DNA from: Serratia surfactantfaciens
Lineage (GTDB): Bacteria > Pseudomonadota > Gammaproteobacteria > Enterobacterales > Enterobacteriaceae
Reading direction: 5' to 3'
Length of the DNA stretch: 64,000 bases
Assembly (NCBI RefSeq): GCF_001642805.2
Contig: NZ_CP016948.1
Span: 2,108,001 to 2,172,000 of the forward strand
Of this stretch, positions 47,693 to 59,611 are shown one piece after another (within the stretch, counting starts at the first letter, position 1; the number at the start of each line of letters is the position of its first letter). Under the pieces are notes generated by a model. It saw only the letters and a list, made by a program, of their open reading frames with translations, searched no databases and was not told the DNA's origin. A program made the translations under genes and the position numbers.

Positions 47693-49165
47693 ATGTACGC
47701 CAAGAACCGCTGGCTGATCCTGGCCCTGATCGCCAGCGCCCTTTTCCTGATCGTTATCGATATGACGGTGTTATATACCGCGCTGCCGCGCTTGACCCAG
47801 GCGTTGGACGCCAGCGCCTCGCAGAAACTGTGGATCGTCAACGCCTACCCGTTGGTGGTGGCCGGGCTGTTGCCCGGCGCCGGGATGCTGAGCGACCGCA
47901 TCGGCCATAAGCGGCTGTTTCTGGCCGGGCTGCCGGTGTTTGCCGTCGCTTCTCTGTGCGCCGCCTTCTCGCCAACCGCCGAGTGGCTGATCGCCGCACG
48001 GGTGTTCCTCGCCGTTGGCGCGGCGATGATGATGCCCGCCACGCTGTCCATCGTGCGCCACGTCTTTACCGACGAACGCGAGCGCGCGCTGGCGATCGGC
48101 ATCTGGGCCTCGGTGGCCTCCGGCGGCGCGGCCATCGGCCCGGTGGTCGGCGGCCTGTTGCTGGAGTATTTCTGGTGGGGTTCGGTGTTCCTGATCAACG
48201 TGCCGGTGGTGCTGCTGGTCTGGCCGCTGGCGTGGAAACTGATCCCGCGCTGCGGCGGCGATAACCCGCGCCCTTCTGACATCGTCGGTTCGGTACAGAT
48301 CATGATCGGCCTGGTCGGCGCTATCTACGCGCTGAAAGAGCTGAGCAAGCCGGCGCCAGACATCGGCGCCTTGATCGCGGCGGCCCTGATCGGCGCGCTG
48401 TTCCTGGCGATGTTCGTGCGCCGCCAGCAGCGCAGCGCCAATCCGATGATCGATTTCTCCCTGTTCCGCAACCGGCTGTTCGCCGGCGGCATCGGCGTAG
48501 CGCTGCTGTCGATGGTGGCGCTGATCGGCGTCGAGCTGGTACTCAGCCAACGCTTGCAACTGGTGCTCGGCCTCAGTCCACTGCAGGCGGCGCTGTTTAT
48601 CTTGCCGATCCCGCTGGCTTCGGCGTTGGCGGGGCCGATGGCCGGTTTGCTGTTGCCGCGCTACGGCGAACGCAGCATCATCCTCGGCGGTTTCGCCCTG
48701 ACCGCTTTCGGCATCGCCGCCCTCGCCCTGCTGTCTCAGAGCGGCATGGCGCCGCAGCTGGTGAGCCTGGCGTTGGTGGGTTTTGGCCTCGGCGGCGTGA
48801 TCACCGCCGCGTCCACCGCCATCATGTTGAATGCGCCGGAGGAGAAATCCGGCATGGCCGCATCGATCGAGGACGTCTCCTATGAGCTGGGCGGCGTGCT
48901 GGGTGTAACGTTGCTCGGCGGGCTGATGACGGCGGTTTACAGCCACAGTCTGGCGCTGCCGGCGGAACTGCCGGTCAGCGATTTGGCCTACGACAGCATC
49001 GACGAAGCGTTGCGTCTGGCGGCCGGGATGGCGGCCGATCGCGCGCAGCAGCTGACTCAGCTGGCGCGGTTGGCCTTCGATCGCGCATTTATTACGGTGT
49101 TGATCGCCGCTGCGCTGTTGATGGCGCTGGGCGCCGGCGCGGTAAAACTGGCGCTGCGCAAGTAA
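47693..49165 (+). CDS. MFS multidrug efflux transporter, SmvA-like (14 segments)
   Basis: A 490-residue DHA2-type drug/proton antiporter. Motif A is GMLSDRIGHKRLFLAG; motif D1 is VIDMTVLYTALP. The segment SVASGGAAIGPVVGGLLLEYFWWGSVFLINVP, in part, is very like SmvA, which exports acriflavine, methyl viologen and cationic biocides. About 14 membrane segments by hydrophobicity. Regulated in all likelihood by the divergent TetR protein. Confidence 0.88.
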   Translation: MYAKNRWLILALIASALFLIVIDMTVLYTALPRLTQALDASASQKLWIVNAYPLVVAGLLPGAGMLSDRIGHKRLFLAGLPVFAVASLCAAFSPTAEWLIAARVFLAVGAAMMMPATLSIVRHVFTDERERALAIGIWASVASGGAAIGPVVGGLLLEYFWWGSVFLINVPVVLLVWPLAWKLIPRCGGDNPRPSDIVGSVQIMIGLVGAIYALKELSKPAPDIGALIAAALIGALFLAMFVRRQQRSANPMIDFSLFRNRLFAGGIGVALLSMVALIGVELVLSQRLQLVLGLSPLQAALFILPIPLASALAGPMAGLLLPRYGERSIILGGFALTAFGIAALALLSQSGMAPQLVSLALVGFGLGGVITAASTAIMLNAPEEKSGMAASIEDVSYELGGVLGVTLLGGLMTAVYSHSLALPAELPVSDLAYDSIDEALRLAAGMAADRAQQLTQLARLAFDRAFITVLIAAALLMALGAGAVKLALRK

Positions 49166-49365
49166 CCGATAAAAGCGGCTTTTTTCGTCTGCGGATCCTG
49201 CGTACACTGATTCGGCAATTTGCTCGACGGATTTATCGTCATCGGTTTGAGCGATGGCAATGATGACTGATATCGTGTTTAACCCTGCGATAAATCCGGT
49301 TACTGTAACAGCTATGGAAATGAATTCTGTCTACCCTTGGAACGAATAATCAGGAGAAGATTATT

Positions 49366-49857
49366 ATGGCAACGGCGAAGAAAGCAGCGAAAACCCATAT
49401 CGGCCTCGACAGTAAACAATCGGCAAAACTCGCCGAAGCGCTGAATGCGCTGTTGGCGAATTATCAGGTGCTGTATATGAACGTGCGCGGCTATCACTGG
49501 AATATTACCGGCCCGCAATTCTTTGAGCTGCACGCAAAATTCGAAGAAACTTACAACGATCTGCTGACCAAGGTGGATGAGCTGGCGGAACGCATTCTGA
49601 CGCTGGGCTCGCAGCCGCGTCACGCTTACAGCGACTATCTGAAAACCGCCGATATCAAGGAACACACCAACGTGACCGATGATAAAGGCACGCTGCGCGG
49701 CCTGTTGGAAGGGTATTCAATCTTGCTGCAACAGCAGCGCGAACTGCTGACGGTGGCGGCCGATGCCGGCGACGAAGGCACCGCGTCGCTGATGAGCGAT
49801 TACATCAAAGAACAGGAAAAACAGGTCTGGATGCTCAACGCCTATCTGGGCAAATAA
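49366..49857 (+). CDS. Dps-family ferritin-like protein
   Basis: A 163-residue Dps-like mini-ferritin. The intersubunit ferroxidase ligands fit: H44 (GYHWNITGP), H56 (FFELHAKFEE), D71 and E75 (KVDELAERI), with the standard spacings of 12, 15 and 4. A short Lys/Ala-rich N-terminus (MATAKKAAKTH) could contact DNA. It would store iron and limit hydrogen-peroxide damage. More like the Dpr/MrgA type than classical E. coli Dps, which would be elsewhere. Confidence 0.9.
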   Translation: MATAKKAAKTHIGLDSKQSAKLAEALNALLANYQVLYMNVRGYHWNITGPQFFELHAKFEETYNDLLTKVDELAERILTLGSQPRHAYSDYLKTADIKEHTNVTDDKGTLRGLLEGYSILLQQQRELLTVAADAGDEGTASLMSDYIKEQEKQVWMLNAYLGK

Positions 49858-49872
49858 CCCAGGCTCCATGAC

Positions 49873-49905
49873 AAAACAGTCCCTCACGGGACTGTTTTCG
49901 TTTTA
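49873..49905. terminator. Bidirectional terminator between Dps-like gene and yciY
   Basis: An eleven-base stem AAAACAGTCCC / GGGACTGTTTT with TCAC loop, then TTTTCGTTTT. It overlaps the yciY stop by a few bases. Confidence 0.9.
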
Positions 49906-50079
49906 CCACTCGCAGGATACCGCAAACAGCAGCGCACGCCGGTGCTGATCGTCCAGGCGGCGGCGCACCCGGATGATATGGCGATTGCTGCACGACTGGC
50001 GCTCCAGCCAGCGATGCCGGCGGCGTTGGCTCTGCCGCAACATGCGCCAGCGGCCCACTTCATTTCTACTGCGTCTCAT
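49903..50079 (-). CDS. yciY: YciY, small basic protein
   Basis: A 58-residue very basic protein. MRRSRNEVGRWRMLRQSQRR, the first 20 residues, aligns with E. coli YciY, and the FAV end also agrees. I start it at 50079, since an in-frame ATG at 50118 adds 13 residues without family support. Function unknown. Divergent from clsA, as in E. coli. Confidence 0.85.
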   Translation of the reverse strand: MRRSRNEVGRWRMLRQSQRRRHRWLERQSCSNRHIIRVRRRLDDQHRRALLFAVSCEW

Positions 50080-50321
50080 AATTCCGTCACTCGTTCGTCT
50101 AATGCCAACCGCGGGCATTATAGCCCTTTCGGCTCATGATCCAAGTCGCCGTTATCGACGGCACAGCGGACGCCACACGGGCAAAAGCCGCCCTTTCATT
50201 TTCAGCAAGTGCCTTAACTTCATCATATTTATGTAACATAAGCGCCGATAAAAGGTTTCGCCTTGACCGATCTGTGCGTACACTCATCATTGGTGGTTTG
50301 CGAACGGGATTTTTCGCCTTT

Positions 50322-51782
50322 ATGACAACATTTTATACCGTAATCAGTTGGCTCATGGTGTTCGGCTACTGGCTGCTGATCGCCGGCGTGACGATGCGCA
50401 TTTTGATGAAACGCCGTGCGGTTCCCTCCGCCATGGCCTGGCTGCTGGTTATCTATATTCTGCCGCTGTTCGGCATCGTAGCCTATTTATCCTTCGGCGA
50501 GCTGCACCTGGGCAAACGCCGGGCCGAGCGCGCCAAAGCCATGTGGCCGTCGACCGCACGCTGGCTGAAGGAATTGAAAGAGAGCCGCCGCATCTTCGCC
50601 ACCGAGTATAGCGAGGTCGCCGAGCCGCTGTTCCAGCTGTGCAATCGTCGCCAGGGCATCGACGGCGTCAAGGGCAACCAGCTGCAGCTGCTCACCACCA
50701 CCGACGACACGCTCAAAGCGTTGATCCGCGACATCGAACTGGCGCGCCACAACATCGAGATGGTGTTCTATATCTGGCAGCCCGGCGGCCTGGTCGATCA
50801 GGTGGCCGAATCGCTGATGGCCGCCGCCCGACGCGGCGTACACTGCCGCCTGATGCTGGACTCCGCCGGCAGCCTGCAATTCTTCCGCAGCCCCTACCCG
50901 GCGATGATGCGCAACGCCGGCATCGAAGTGGTCGAAGCGCTGAAGGTCAATCTGCTGCGCGTATTCCTGCGCCGCATGGATCTGCGCCAGCACCGCAAGG
51001 TGGTGCTGATCGACAACTATATCGCCTATACCGGCAGCATGAACATGGTCGACCCCCGTTACTTCAAGCAGGATGCGGGCGTCGGCCAATGGATCGATCT
51101 GATGGCGCGCATGGAAGGCCCGGTGGCCACCACCATGGGCATCGTCTATGCCTGCGACTGGGAAATTGAAACCGGAAAGCGCATTCTGCCGCCGCCGCCG
51201 GACGTCAACATCATGCCGTTCGAGCAAGAGAGCGGCCACACCATTCAGGTGATCGCCTCCGGCCCCGGCTTCCCCGAGGAGATGATCCACCAGGCGCTGT
51301 TGACCGCGGTCTATTCCGCGCGCGAGCAGCTGATCATGACCACGCCGTATTTCGTACCGAGCGACGATCTGCTGCACGCCATCTGCACCGCCGCCCTACG
51401 CGGCGTCGAGGTCAGCATCATCGTGCCACGCGACAACGATTCGATGATGGTGCGCTGGGCCAGCCGGGCGTTCTTCTCCGAGCTGCTGGAAGCCGGCGTG
51501 AAAATCTATCAGTTCGAAGGCGGCCTGCTGCATACCAAAAGCGTCCTGGTGGACGGCCAGCTCAGCCTGGTCGGCACCGTCAATCTGGATATGCGCAGCC
51601 TGTGGCTGAACTTCGAAATCACGCTGGTGATCGACGACGACGGCTTCGGCAGCGATCTGGCCTGCGTGCAGGAAGATTACATCGCCCGCTCCAAGCTGCT
51701 GAACGCCAAAGAGTGGTTGAAGCGGCCGTTCTGGCATCGCCTGGTCGAGCGCCTGTTCTACTTTTTCAGCCCGCTGCTGTAA
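50322..51782 (+). CDS. clsA: Cardiolipin synthase A
   Basis: Makes cardiolipin from two phosphatidylglycerols in the inner membrane. 486 residues from the ATG at 50322, as in E. coli (486, MTTVYTLVSWL). An in-frame ATG at 50136 would add 62 unrelated residues. Two N-terminal membrane segments (about 3-23 and 37-58) precede two PLD domains with HKD motifs: HRKVVLID near residue 224 and HTKSVLVD near 404. Intact. Confidence 0.97.
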   Translation: MTTFYTVISWLMVFGYWLLIAGVTMRILMKRRAVPSAMAWLLVIYILPLFGIVAYLSFGELHLGKRRAERAKAMWPSTARWLKELKESRRIFATEYSEVAEPLFQLCNRRQGIDGVKGNQLQLLTTTDDTLKALIRDIELARHNIEMVFYIWQPGGLVDQVAESLMAAARRGVHCRLMLDSAGSLQFFRSPYPAMMRNAGIEVVEALKVNLLRVFLRRMDLRQHRKVVLIDNYIAYTGSMNMVDPRYFKQDAGVGQWIDLMARMEGPVATTMGIVYACDWEIETGKRILPPPPDVNIMPFEQESGHTIQVIASGPGFPEEMIHQALLTAVYSAREQLIMTTPYFVPSDDLLHAICTAALRGVEVSIIVPRDNDSMMVRWASRAFFSELLEAGVKIYQFEGGLLHTKSVLVDGQLSLVGTVNLDMRSLWLNFEITLVIDDDGFGSDLACVQEDYIARSKLLNAKEWLKRPFWHRLVERLFYFFSPLL

Positions 51783-51837
51783 AAGCCGCGGCGAGCGTGC
51801 TTTAATAGCGCCAAATCATTTGTTATCAGGATTTTTT

Positions 51838-52161
51838 ATGGATTTGAATAACCGCCTTACCGAAGACGAAACGCTGGAACAGGCCTACGATATCTTCCTT
51901 GAATTGGCCGGCGACAATCTGGATCCGGCGGATATTCTGCTGTTCAATCTGCAGTTTGAAGAGCGCGGCGGCGCCGAACTGTACGATCCCTCCGAAGACT
52001 GGAGCGAGCACGTGGATTACGACCTGAACCCGGACTTCTTCGCCGAAGTGGTGATCGGTCTGGCGGACAGCGACGGCGAGCCGATCAATGACGTGTTCGC
52101 TCGCGTGCTGATCTGCCGCGAGAAAGACCACAAGCTGTGCCACATTCTGTGGAAAGAGTGA
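51838..52161 (+). CDS. yciU: YciU, DUF440 acidic protein
   Basis: A 107-residue acidic protein (E. coli 109), perhaps a DNA mimic by its charge pattern. The ATG at 51838 gives [20 protein letters not shown], the family start. [20 protein letters not shown], in part, is conserved. Function not established. A strong terminator follows. Confidence 0.95.
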   Translation: MDLNNRLTEDETLEQAYDIFLELAGDNLDPADILLFNLQFEERGGAELYDPSEDWSEHVDYDLNPDFFAEVVIGLADSDGEPINDVFARVLICREKDHKLCHILWKE

Positions 52162-52182
52162 TTCGCCGCTGGCGTCTCGGAT

Positions 52183-52215
52183 AAAAAAAGCCCCGCTCAG
52201 TCAGCGGGGCTTTTT
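52183..52215. terminator. Bidirectional terminator between yciU and oppF
   Basis: Nine-base stem AGCCCCGCT / AGCGGGGCT (52189-52211), five-base loop, A7 on the left and T5 on the right. It ends both yciU and the opp operon. Confidence 0.92.
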
Positions 52216-52234
52216 GTTGCCGGCTAACGGCACA

Positions 52235-54249
<2,015 letters not shown>

Positions 54250-54260
54250 GATTGCACTCC

Positions 54261-55169
54261 TTAACGATCTTTCGGGTCGAGGGCGTCACGCAGGCCATCG
54301 CCGATAAAGTTGAAACAGAACAGAGTGACAACCAGGAAACCCGCCGGGAACAGCAGCAACCACGGTGAAACTTCCATTGAGTTGGCGCCGTCGCTGAGCA
54401 AGGCGCCCCAGCTGCTGAGCGGCTCTTGCGTGCCCAGCCCCAGGAAGCTGAGGAAGGATTCGAACAGGATCATGCTCGGTACCAGCAGCGACGCATACAC
54501 CACCACCACGCCGAGCACGTTCGGCACGATATGCCGCAGCACGATATTGCGCGTGGAGACGCCGCACACCAGCGCCGCTTCGATAAACTCCTTACGCTTC
54601 AAACCGAGGGTTTGGCCGCGCACGATACGCGCCATATCCAGCCACGACACCATGCCGATCGCCACGAAGATCAACAGGATATTTTGGCCAAAGAAAGTCA
54701 CCAGCAGGATCACGAAGAACATGAACGGGAAGGAGTTGAGGATCTCCAGCAAGCGCATCATCACCGAATCGATCTTGCCGCCCAGATAGCCGGACATCGC
54801 GCCGTACAGAGTGCCGACGATCACCGCCACCAGCGCCGCTGCCACGCCGACCATCAGCGAGATGCGCCCGCCGATCGCCACGCGCACCAGCAGATCGCGC
54901 CCGGAGGAGTCGGTGCCGAAATAGTGCCCCGATTCGAAGCTCGGCACCGCGGACATCATCGCCCAGTCGGTATCGTCATAGGCAAATTGCGACAGCATCG
55001 GCGCCAGCACCACAAACAGCGTGATCAGCGCCAGTACGAACAGGCTGCTGACCGCCGCGCGGTTGTGCATAAAGCGCCGACGCGCGTCTTGCCACAGGCT
55101 GCGCCCTTCCACTTCCAGCTTCTCGCTGAAGTTTTCCAGAGCTTCGCTGTTCTTTTTAGTCAACATCAT
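54261..55169 (-). CDS. oppC: Oligopeptide ABC transporter permease OppC
   Basis: A 302-residue inner-membrane permease with six segments and an N-terminal cytoplasmic tail. The EAA motif is [21 protein letters not shown], quoted in part as EAALVCG and RHIVPNV. It pairs with OppB. 14 bases separate it from oppB. Confidence 0.96.
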   Translation of the reverse strand: MMLTKKNSEALENFSEKLEVEGRSLWQDARRRFMHNRAAVSSLFVLALITLFVVLAPMLSQFAYDDTDWAMMSAVPSFESGHYFGTDSSGRDLLVRVAIGGRISLMVGVAAALVAVIVGTLYGAMSGYLGGKIDSVMMRLLEILNSFPFMFFVILLVTFFGQNILLIFVAIGMVSWLDMARIVRGQTLGLKRKEFIEAALVCGVSTRNIVLRHIVPNVLGVVVVYASLLVPSMILFESFLSFLGLGTQEPLSSWGALLSDGANSMEVSPWLLLFPAGFLVVTLFCFNFIGDGLRDALDPKDR

Positions 55170-55183
55170 TCGCGTGCTCCAGA

Positions 55184-56104
55184 TTAATAACGGATTTTCG
55201 GATCGATGACCGCATACAGCACATCGACGATCGCGTTGAACAGAATGGTCAGGGCGCCCACCAAAATGGTCAGGCTCAGCACCAGGGAGTAATCGCGGTT
55301 CAGCGCGCCGTTAACGAACAGCTGGCCGATCCCCGGCAAACCATAAATGGTTTCGATCACCATCGAACCGGTAATGATGCCGACGAAGGCCGGGCCCATG
55401 TAGGACAGCACCGGTAACAGCGCCGGCTTCAGCGCATGGCGGAAAATGATGCGGCGCATCGGCAAGCCTTTGGCGCGCGCGGTGCGAATGAAGTTGGAGT
55501 GCAGCACTTCGATCATCGAGCCGCGCGTGATACGGGCGATACTGGCGATATAGGCCAGCGACAGCGCCACCATCGGCAAGATGATGAACTTTGGCGCACC
55601 GCCGTTCCAGCCACCGCCCGGCAGCCATTTCAGCGTGATGGCGAAGATCAGCACCAGCAGCGGCGCCACCACGAAACTGGGTATCACCACCCCGGTCATG
55701 GCGAACCCCATCACCGTATAGTCCCATTTGGTGTTCTGATTCAGCGCGGCGATAACGCCAGCGCTAACGCCCAGCACCACCGCCAGCAAAAATGCGGCCA
55801 GGCCGAGTTTGGCGGAAACCGGGAACGAGCTGGCGACCAGATCGTTGACCGAATAGTCCTTGTATTTAAAGGATGGGCCGAAGTCTCCCTGCGCAAGCTG
55901 CGCCAAATAATGACCGTACTGTTTCCAGATAGGATCGTTCAAATGATATTTGGCTTCGATATTGGCCATGACTTCCGGCGGCAAAGCGCGCTCCCCGGTA
56001 AAGGGGCTGCCGGGCGCCAGACGCATCATGAAGAATGAGATGGTGATAAGGATAAATAGTGTCGGGATCGCTTCCAACAAGCGACGAAGTATAAATTTAA
56101 GCAT
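55184..56104 (-). CDS. oppB: Oligopeptide ABC transporter permease OppB
   Basis: A 306-residue permease with six segments. The N-terminus MLKFILRRLLEAIPTLFILI, 20 residues, is the family start. The EAA motif is RTARAKGLPMRRIIFRHALK. The gene follows oppA across a perfect hairpin, as in Salmonella. Confidence 0.96.
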   Translation of the reverse strand: MLKFILRRLLEAIPTLFILITISFFMMRLAPGSPFTGERALPPEVMANIEAKYHLNDPIWKQYGHYLAQLAQGDFGPSFKYKDYSVNDLVASSFPVSAKLGLAAFLLAVVLGVSAGVIAALNQNTKWDYTVMGFAMTGVVIPSFVVAPLLVLIFAITLKWLPGGGWNGGAPKFIILPMVALSLAYIASIARITRGSMIEVLHSNFIRTARAKGLPMRRIIFRHALKPALLPVLSYMGPAFVGIITGSMVIETIYGLPGIGQLFVNGALNRDYSLVLSLTILVGALTILFNAIVDVLYAVIDPKIRY

Positions 56105-56155
56105 TGCCCTAACCCTGTGCGACAGCCTGATGACGGCTTATTATTCTCAACATGG

Positions 56156-56176
56156 GCCGGCGGCTGCGCCGCCGGC
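56156..56176 (-). terminator. oppA-oppB intercistronic hairpin
   Basis: A perfect nine-base GC stem GCCGGCGGC / GCCGCCGGC with a three-base loop, 11 bases after the oppA stop. No U tract. It probably slows 3' decay or partly terminates, so that much more OppA than permease is made. Confidence 0.75.
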
Positions 56177-56186
56177 TCTTACCGTA

Positions 56187-57824
56187 TCAATGCTTGATGA
56201 TGTACAGGTTTTTGTCGTACACGTTATCAAGCGGGTCTTTGCCGGTGTAGCCACCGACGTAAGGTTTCACCAAACGGGCGTTCACGTAGTAATACAGCGG
56301 AACGATGGCGGAATCTTTATCCAGCTGAACTTCCGCTTTCTGATACAGATCGGCGCGCTCGTCTTTGGTCTTCGCGGTCAACACGTTCGCCATCAGCTTG
56401 TCGAACTCGGCGCTCTTGTAGTGCGGGGTGTTACTGCTGCTGTCGGACAGCATCATGTTCAGGAACGAGCTCGGCTCGTTGTAATCGGCACACCAGCCGG
56501 CGCGCGCCACGTCATAGGTACCCTGATGGCGGGTATCCAGGAAGGTTTTCCACTCCTGGTTCACCAGCTTCACGTCCACGCCCAGGTTTTTCTTCCAGAT
56601 GGAGGCGGCGGCGATCGCCAGCTTCTTGTGCAAGTCGGAGGTGTTGTACAGCAGGGAGAAAGTCAGCGGTTTACCCGGGCCGTAGCCGGCGTCCGCCAGC
56701 AGTTTCTTCGCCACTTCGTTGCGTTTTTCCTGCGTCCAACCGAACCACTCTGGCGGGGTCAGCTTGGCGCCGTCGGTGTATGGCGGCGTAAAGCTGTAGG
56801 CCGGCAGATCGCCCTGGTTTTTCACCTTGTTGACGATAATGTCGCGGTCCATGCCCAGCTTCAGCGCTTCACGCACGCGCGCATCGGTGAACGGCGCCTT
56901 CTGGTTGTTGATTTCGTAGTAATAGGTGCACAGATAAGGATCGACGTGCACCTCTTTCGGGATCTCTTTCTTCAGCTTCTGGAACAGTTCGATCGGCATG
57001 TTGTTGTAGGTCATGTCGATTTCACCGGTGCGGTAGCGGTTAACGTCGGTCACTTCCGACGAAATAGGCAGGAACGTCACTTTATTGATGATGGTTTTGG
57101 CGTTGTCCCAATATTCCGGGTTGCGCTCCAGCACGATGCGTTCGTTGACGATCCAGTCTTTCAGTTTATAGGCGCCGTTGCTGACGTAGTTGGCCGGCAG
57201 CGTCCACTTCTCGCCGAACTTCTCCACCGCGTCTTTATAAACCGGCTTCATGGCGTAGTGCGGGGTCATTTCAACCAGATAAGGCACCGGCTCGCTCAAG
57301 GTTACCTGGAAGGTGTGGTCGTCGATGGCCTTCACGCCCAGCGTCGATTTGTCTTTTTTGCCGGCGATGATGTCATCGACGTTTTCTACGTGAGCGTATT
57401 GCAGATAGCTGGCGTAAGGCGAAGCGGTTTTCGGATCGACCACGCGCTGCCAGCTGTAGACGAAATCTTGCGCCGTCACCGGCTTGCCGTTGGACCATTT
57501 GGCGTCTTTACGCAGGTGGAAGGTCCAGACTTTGAAATCCTTGTTATCCCAGCTTTCCGCAACCCCTGGCACGATAGAACCGTCCGGGCTGTTGTTCGCC
57601 AGGCCTTCCATCAGATCGCGGGTGACGTTATTTTCCGGCACGCCCTCGATTTTATGCGGATCCAGCGACTGCACTTCGGAACCGTTGTTTTTGACGATTT
57701 CTTGCTTGTCGGCCAGCTGCACGCCCGCAGGAACGTCAGCGGCGAAAGCGCCCGCGGTTGCTGTGATGCCCAGCGCGGCGATAACGCCAGCGGCAATGAG
57801 AGTTTTCTTCGTGATGTTGGTCAT
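56187..57824 (-). CDS. oppA: Periplasmic oligopeptide-binding protein OppA (second tandem copy)
   Basis: A 545-residue class C binding protein that brings di- to penta-peptides to OppBC. The signal peptide is 1-28, cleaved after AFA. NNGSEVQSLDPHKIEG and WVCADYNEPS-like AGWCADYNEPSSF mark the family. The gene nearest oppB is probably the main oppA. Much of the sequence matches the upstream copy, so a local duplication is clear. Confidence 0.96.
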   Translation of the reverse strand: MTNITKKTLIAAGVIAALGITATAGAFAADVPAGVQLADKQEIVKNNGSEVQSLDPHKIEGVPENNVTRDLMEGLANNSPDGSIVPGVAESWDNKDFKVWTFHLRKDAKWSNGKPVTAQDFVYSWQRVVDPKTASPYASYLQYAHVENVDDIIAGKKDKSTLGVKAIDDHTFQVTLSEPVPYLVEMTPHYAMKPVYKDAVEKFGEKWTLPANYVSNGAYKLKDWIVNERIVLERNPEYWDNAKTIINKVTFLPISSEVTDVNRYRTGEIDMTYNNMPIELFQKLKKEIPKEVHVDPYLCTYYYEINNQKAPFTDARVREALKLGMDRDIIVNKVKNQGDLPAYSFTPPYTDGAKLTPPEWFGWTQEKRNEVAKKLLADAGYGPGKPLTFSLLYNTSDLHKKLAIAAASIWKKNLGVDVKLVNQEWKTFLDTRHQGTYDVARAGWCADYNEPSSFLNMMLSDSSSNTPHYKSAEFDKLMANVLTAKTKDERADLYQKAEVQLDKDSAIVPLYYYVNARLVKPYVGGYTGKDPLDNVYDKNLYIIKH

Positions 57825-57900
57825 GCTTATCGACTCCAGTTTTTATTATCACAGGCTCTCCGTGGAGCCTGCGTTGCCCGTTAGCGGACTCTGTTTTACC

Positions 57901-57925
57901 GCCGCCGCGGAACGAATGCGGCGGC
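57901..57925 (-). terminator. Hairpin between the two oppA copies
   Basis: Eight-base perfect stem GCCGCCGC / GCGGCGGC with a nine-base loop and no U tract. A second small stem (AGGCTC / GAGCCT) lies nearer the second oppA. Likely an attenuator or mRNA-stabilising element between the copies. Confidence 0.65.
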
Positions 57926-57973
57926 CGGCCTTCCCCCATATTCCTCTGCGGTTCGACGCGAGGAATACCCCTT

Positions 57974-59611
57974 TTACTGCTTGATAATGTACAGATTCTT
58001 AACGTCGGTATAGTCCAGCGGATCTTTGCCGGTGAACCCGCCCACCGTCGGTTTGATCAATCGCGCACTGACGCGGTAATAAACCGGGATCAACGCGGAG
58101 TCTCTATCCAGCTGCGCTTCCGCCTGCTGGTAGAGCGCGGCGCGCGCAGCTTCATCCGGCGCCTTCAACGTCGCGGCCATGATGGCGTCGAACGCCGGGC
58201 TCTTATAAAACACGGTATTGATGCTGCTGTTGGACAACACCAGATTCAGGAAGGCGCTCGGTTCGTTGTAATCCCCGCACCAGGTGGCGCGCGCCACGTC
58301 GTATTGCCCCTGATGGCGGCTTTCCAGCGAGGTTTTCCACTCCTGATTGCGCAGCGTGACGTCGGCGCCGAGATTCTTCTTCCACATCGACGCGGCGGCG
58401 ATCGCCTGCTGTTTGTTTTGATCGGAGGTGTTGTACAACAGCGAGAATTTCAGCGGTTTGGCGTCGCTGTAGCCCGCTTCCGCCAGCAGTTTTTTGGCTT
58501 CGGCATTGCGCTGTTCCTGGCTCCATCCGGCCCACGCCGGCTGAGTGAAGTTGGCGCCTTCCGTGAAGGTCGGCGTAAAGCTGTAGGCCGGGATCTGCCC
58601 CTGGCCCATGATCTTGTTGGCGATGATGTCGCGATCCAGCGTCATTTTCACCGCCGCGCGCACGCGCGGATCGGTGAACGGCGCCCGCTGGTTATTGAGC
58701 TCGTAATAGAAGGTGCACAGATAAGGGTTAACGTGCAGCTGCTCGGGCACTTCGCGTTTCATTTTGACGTACAGATACGGCGGGATGGCGCTGTTGGTGA
58801 TGTCGATCTCGCCACTGCGGAAGCGGTTGACGTCGCTGACTTCCGAAGCGATCGGCAGGAAGGTCGCCTGATTGATCACCGTCTGCTTGTCATTCCAGTA
58901 GCTCGGGCTGCGCACCAGTACGATGCGTTCGTTCACCACCCACTCTTTCAGGCGGTAAGCGCCGTTGCCGACATAGTTGGCGGGCAGCGTCCATTTGTCG
59001 CCAAATTTCTCCACCACCGCGCGCTTGACCGGCTTGAGCGACGTGTGACTCAGCATGCTGATGAAATACGGCACCGGCTCGCTCAGGGTCACCTGCAGCG
59101 TCTGGTCGTCCAACGCCTTGACGCCGAGCGTCTGCGGGCTCTTTTTGCCGGTCAGGATGTCGTCGATATTCTCGACCTTGGTGTATTGCAGATAGCTGGC
59201 GTACGGCGAGGCGATTTTCGGATCGGCCAAACGCTGCCAGCTGTAGACGAAGTCTTGCGCGGTCACCGGGCTGCCGTCACTCCACACCGCGCCAGGGCGC
59301 AGGTGGAAGGTCCACTGCCGATAATCCTGATTTTCCCAGCGGGTCGCCGCCGCCGGCACCACATGCCCGTTGGCGTCGGTGCTCACCAGCCCTTCCAGCA
59401 GGTTAAGAATGATATTGCTTTCCGGCACCCCCTCGACCTTATGCGGATCCAATGAAGCCACTTCGCTGCCGTTGTTAATCACAATATTCTGCTGCTGCGC
59501 CAATTGGACGCCGGCTGGAATCTCAGCCGCCAAACTGCTATTTACGGCGCCGACGCTCAACGCGCCGCTAATCAACAAGGTCAAAGAAGTGCGCTTCAGG
59601 GTTTGCTGCAT
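57974..59611 (-). CDS. Periplasmic oligopeptide-binding protein, OppA paralog (first tandem copy)
   Basis: Also 545 residues, with a signal peptide 1-28 (cleaved after SLA) and the same family motifs (NNGSEVASLDPHKVEG, ATWCGDYNEPSAF). It differs from the second copy throughout, mostly at surface positions, so it is a diverged functional paralog and not a recent repeat. Differing peptide range, or binding of murein peptide or heme as known for E. coli MppA and DppA, is possible. It is first in the operon, 149 bases before the second oppA. Confidence 0.93.
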   Translation of the reverse strand: MQQTLKRTSLTLLISGALSVGAVNSSLAAEIPAGVQLAQQQNIVINNGSEVASLDPHKVEGVPESNIILNLLEGLVSTDANGHVVPAAATRWENQDYRQWTFHLRPGAVWSDGSPVTAQDFVYSWQRLADPKIASPYASYLQYTKVENIDDILTGKKSPQTLGVKALDDQTLQVTLSEPVPYFISMLSHTSLKPVKRAVVEKFGDKWTLPANYVGNGAYRLKEWVVNERIVLVRSPSYWNDKQTVINQATFLPIASEVSDVNRFRSGEIDITNSAIPPYLYVKMKREVPEQLHVNPYLCTFYYELNNQRAPFTDPRVRAAVKMTLDRDIIANKIMGQGQIPAYSFTPTFTEGANFTQPAWAGWSQEQRNAEAKKLLAEAGYSDAKPLKFSLLYNTSDQNKQQAIAAASMWKKNLGADVTLRNQEWKTSLESRHQGQYDVARATWCGDYNEPSAFLNLVLSNSSINTVFYKSPAFDAIMAATLKAPDEAARAALYQQAEAQLDRDSALIPVYYRVSARLIKPTVGGFTGKDPLDYTDVKNLYIIKQ

